DNA of 64,000 nt from Owenia fusiformis (lineage: Eukaryota > Annelida > Polychaeta > Sabellida > Oweniidae): the NCBI GenBank assembly GCA_903813345.2, contig CAIIXF020000001.1, positions 374,001 through 438,000 of the forward strand, given 5' to 3'. The translations under genes were made by a program, and so were the position numbers. The notes beneath the pieces are model-generated. The model ran no database searches. It saw nothing but the letters and a program-made list of their open reading frames with translations, and was not told the origin of the DNA. Below, piece after piece: positions 63,453 to 64,000 of this stretch (within the stretch, counting starts at the first letter, position 1; each line of letters opens with the position of its first letter).

Positions 63453-64000
63453 AAACCTTTATTTCTTGATTATCATGAATAAAAAGATCATTTTTATGAG
63501 TACCACAGGCAGGTTTTTGTCGAATACTTTGATATACTGTAGAATAGTATCCAAAGGGACCTTGGCAAGCAGTTAGAAAAGGCAGAAATCCTAATTTCAG
63601 AATTTTGGGTACGCAGGGCACATCGCATTTACGTCACACTATTCAATATAGGAGTTTCTAAATAGCTTTAAAATCTTGCTCATTCTCGCTTTTTCATGTG
63701 ATTTTAAGTGATTTGCACATCTCTAATGATTTACTTTGCTTTATTTTTGATAGCATATTTGAATTCAGTGACAAGTTTTCTCCATAATAGCTTTGCTTTA
63801 CACAGTTATGCCATGTTGAATCATTTTTCACGACATCATTGGTGCAATGCTAAAATTCATTAAAACCTTGGCTCATTTGGATCACAACCAACATTTTCAT
63901 GTTTGATCACAATATGTACATTGAGAGGGTCATCCGATAGTATGCCATTCGAGTTTCAGGCAGATTCAACCATTTAGAAACTATACAATCTGCTTTTGAT
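63453..64000. other. Downstream flank, nothing recognised
   Basis: No coding exon or repeat recognised to the window end. AATAAA at 63478 is a possible polyadenylation signal. Confidence 0.4.

Noticed and set aside
1-64000. CRISPR array or prokaryotic operon
   Set aside because: The tandem repeats have no unique spacers, and the single real gene has spliceosomal introns; this is animal nuclear DNA.

Overview
The window is metazoan nuclear DNA: AT-rich, intron-rich, full of repeats and without prokaryotic-style gene packing. It holds one well-supported protein-coding gene on the + strand. I assembled it by eye from 25 coding exons between 7204 and 62348. Every junction has GT/AG ends and compatible phase, and the joined frame is 3,435 nt (1,144 residues plus stop). 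The product is a large leucine-rich-repeat G-protein-coupled receptor of the type C / relaxin-receptor-like group. It has a signal peptide, 12 LDL-receptor class A (LDLa) modules with one exon each, a cysteine-containing LRR cap, about seven LRRs on phase-2 exons of 69-72 nt, an RXFP-like hinge, a rhodopsin-family 7TM domain and a basic C-tail. This architecture matches the molluscan orphan receptor GRL101 of Lymnaea. I therefore suggest a marine invertebrate, most likely a lophotrochozoan, but similar receptors exist in other phyla and the species cannot be fixed from this window.

Layout: 1-6700 is upstream DNA dominated by nested palindromes (4376-6690). About 6700-7203 is the presumed promoter and 5'UTR. 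Exon 1 (7204) is separated by a 14.4 kb intron from the first LDLa exon (21697). LDLa exons run from 21697 to 52698, LRR exons from 53172 to 57346, and hinge plus 7TM plus tail from 57645 to 62348. The 3' flank (62349-64000) contains a foldback element.

The introns carry many mobile and tandem repeats. There are two TIR elements with CAC termini and exact 5-bp target duplications (14474-19777 and 23889-26279). There are two copies of a TA-flanked palindromic MITE ending in CAGGGTGTCCCG, and several long foldback elements (27291-28833, 31640-32795, 48193-49114, 49783-50894, 54319-55478, 62622-63452). A decayed non-LTR retrotransposon reverse transcriptase lies near 22.1-22.7 kb. There are also at least eight minisatellites.

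The most unusual signals are these. (1) Minisatellites abut or incorporate this gene's own splice sites: a 41-bp array starts at the exon 4 donor, and a 46-bp array is built from the acceptor plus the start of the TM7 exon, giving about 20 decoy 3' splice sites. (2) A pair of inverted, equally long, diverged first-exon-like sequences (16098-16165 + and 17970-18037 -) lies inside the 5.3 kb TIR element. (3) LDLa module 5 has lost exactly the two cysteines that normally pair (C1 and C3), while module 6 has gained two.
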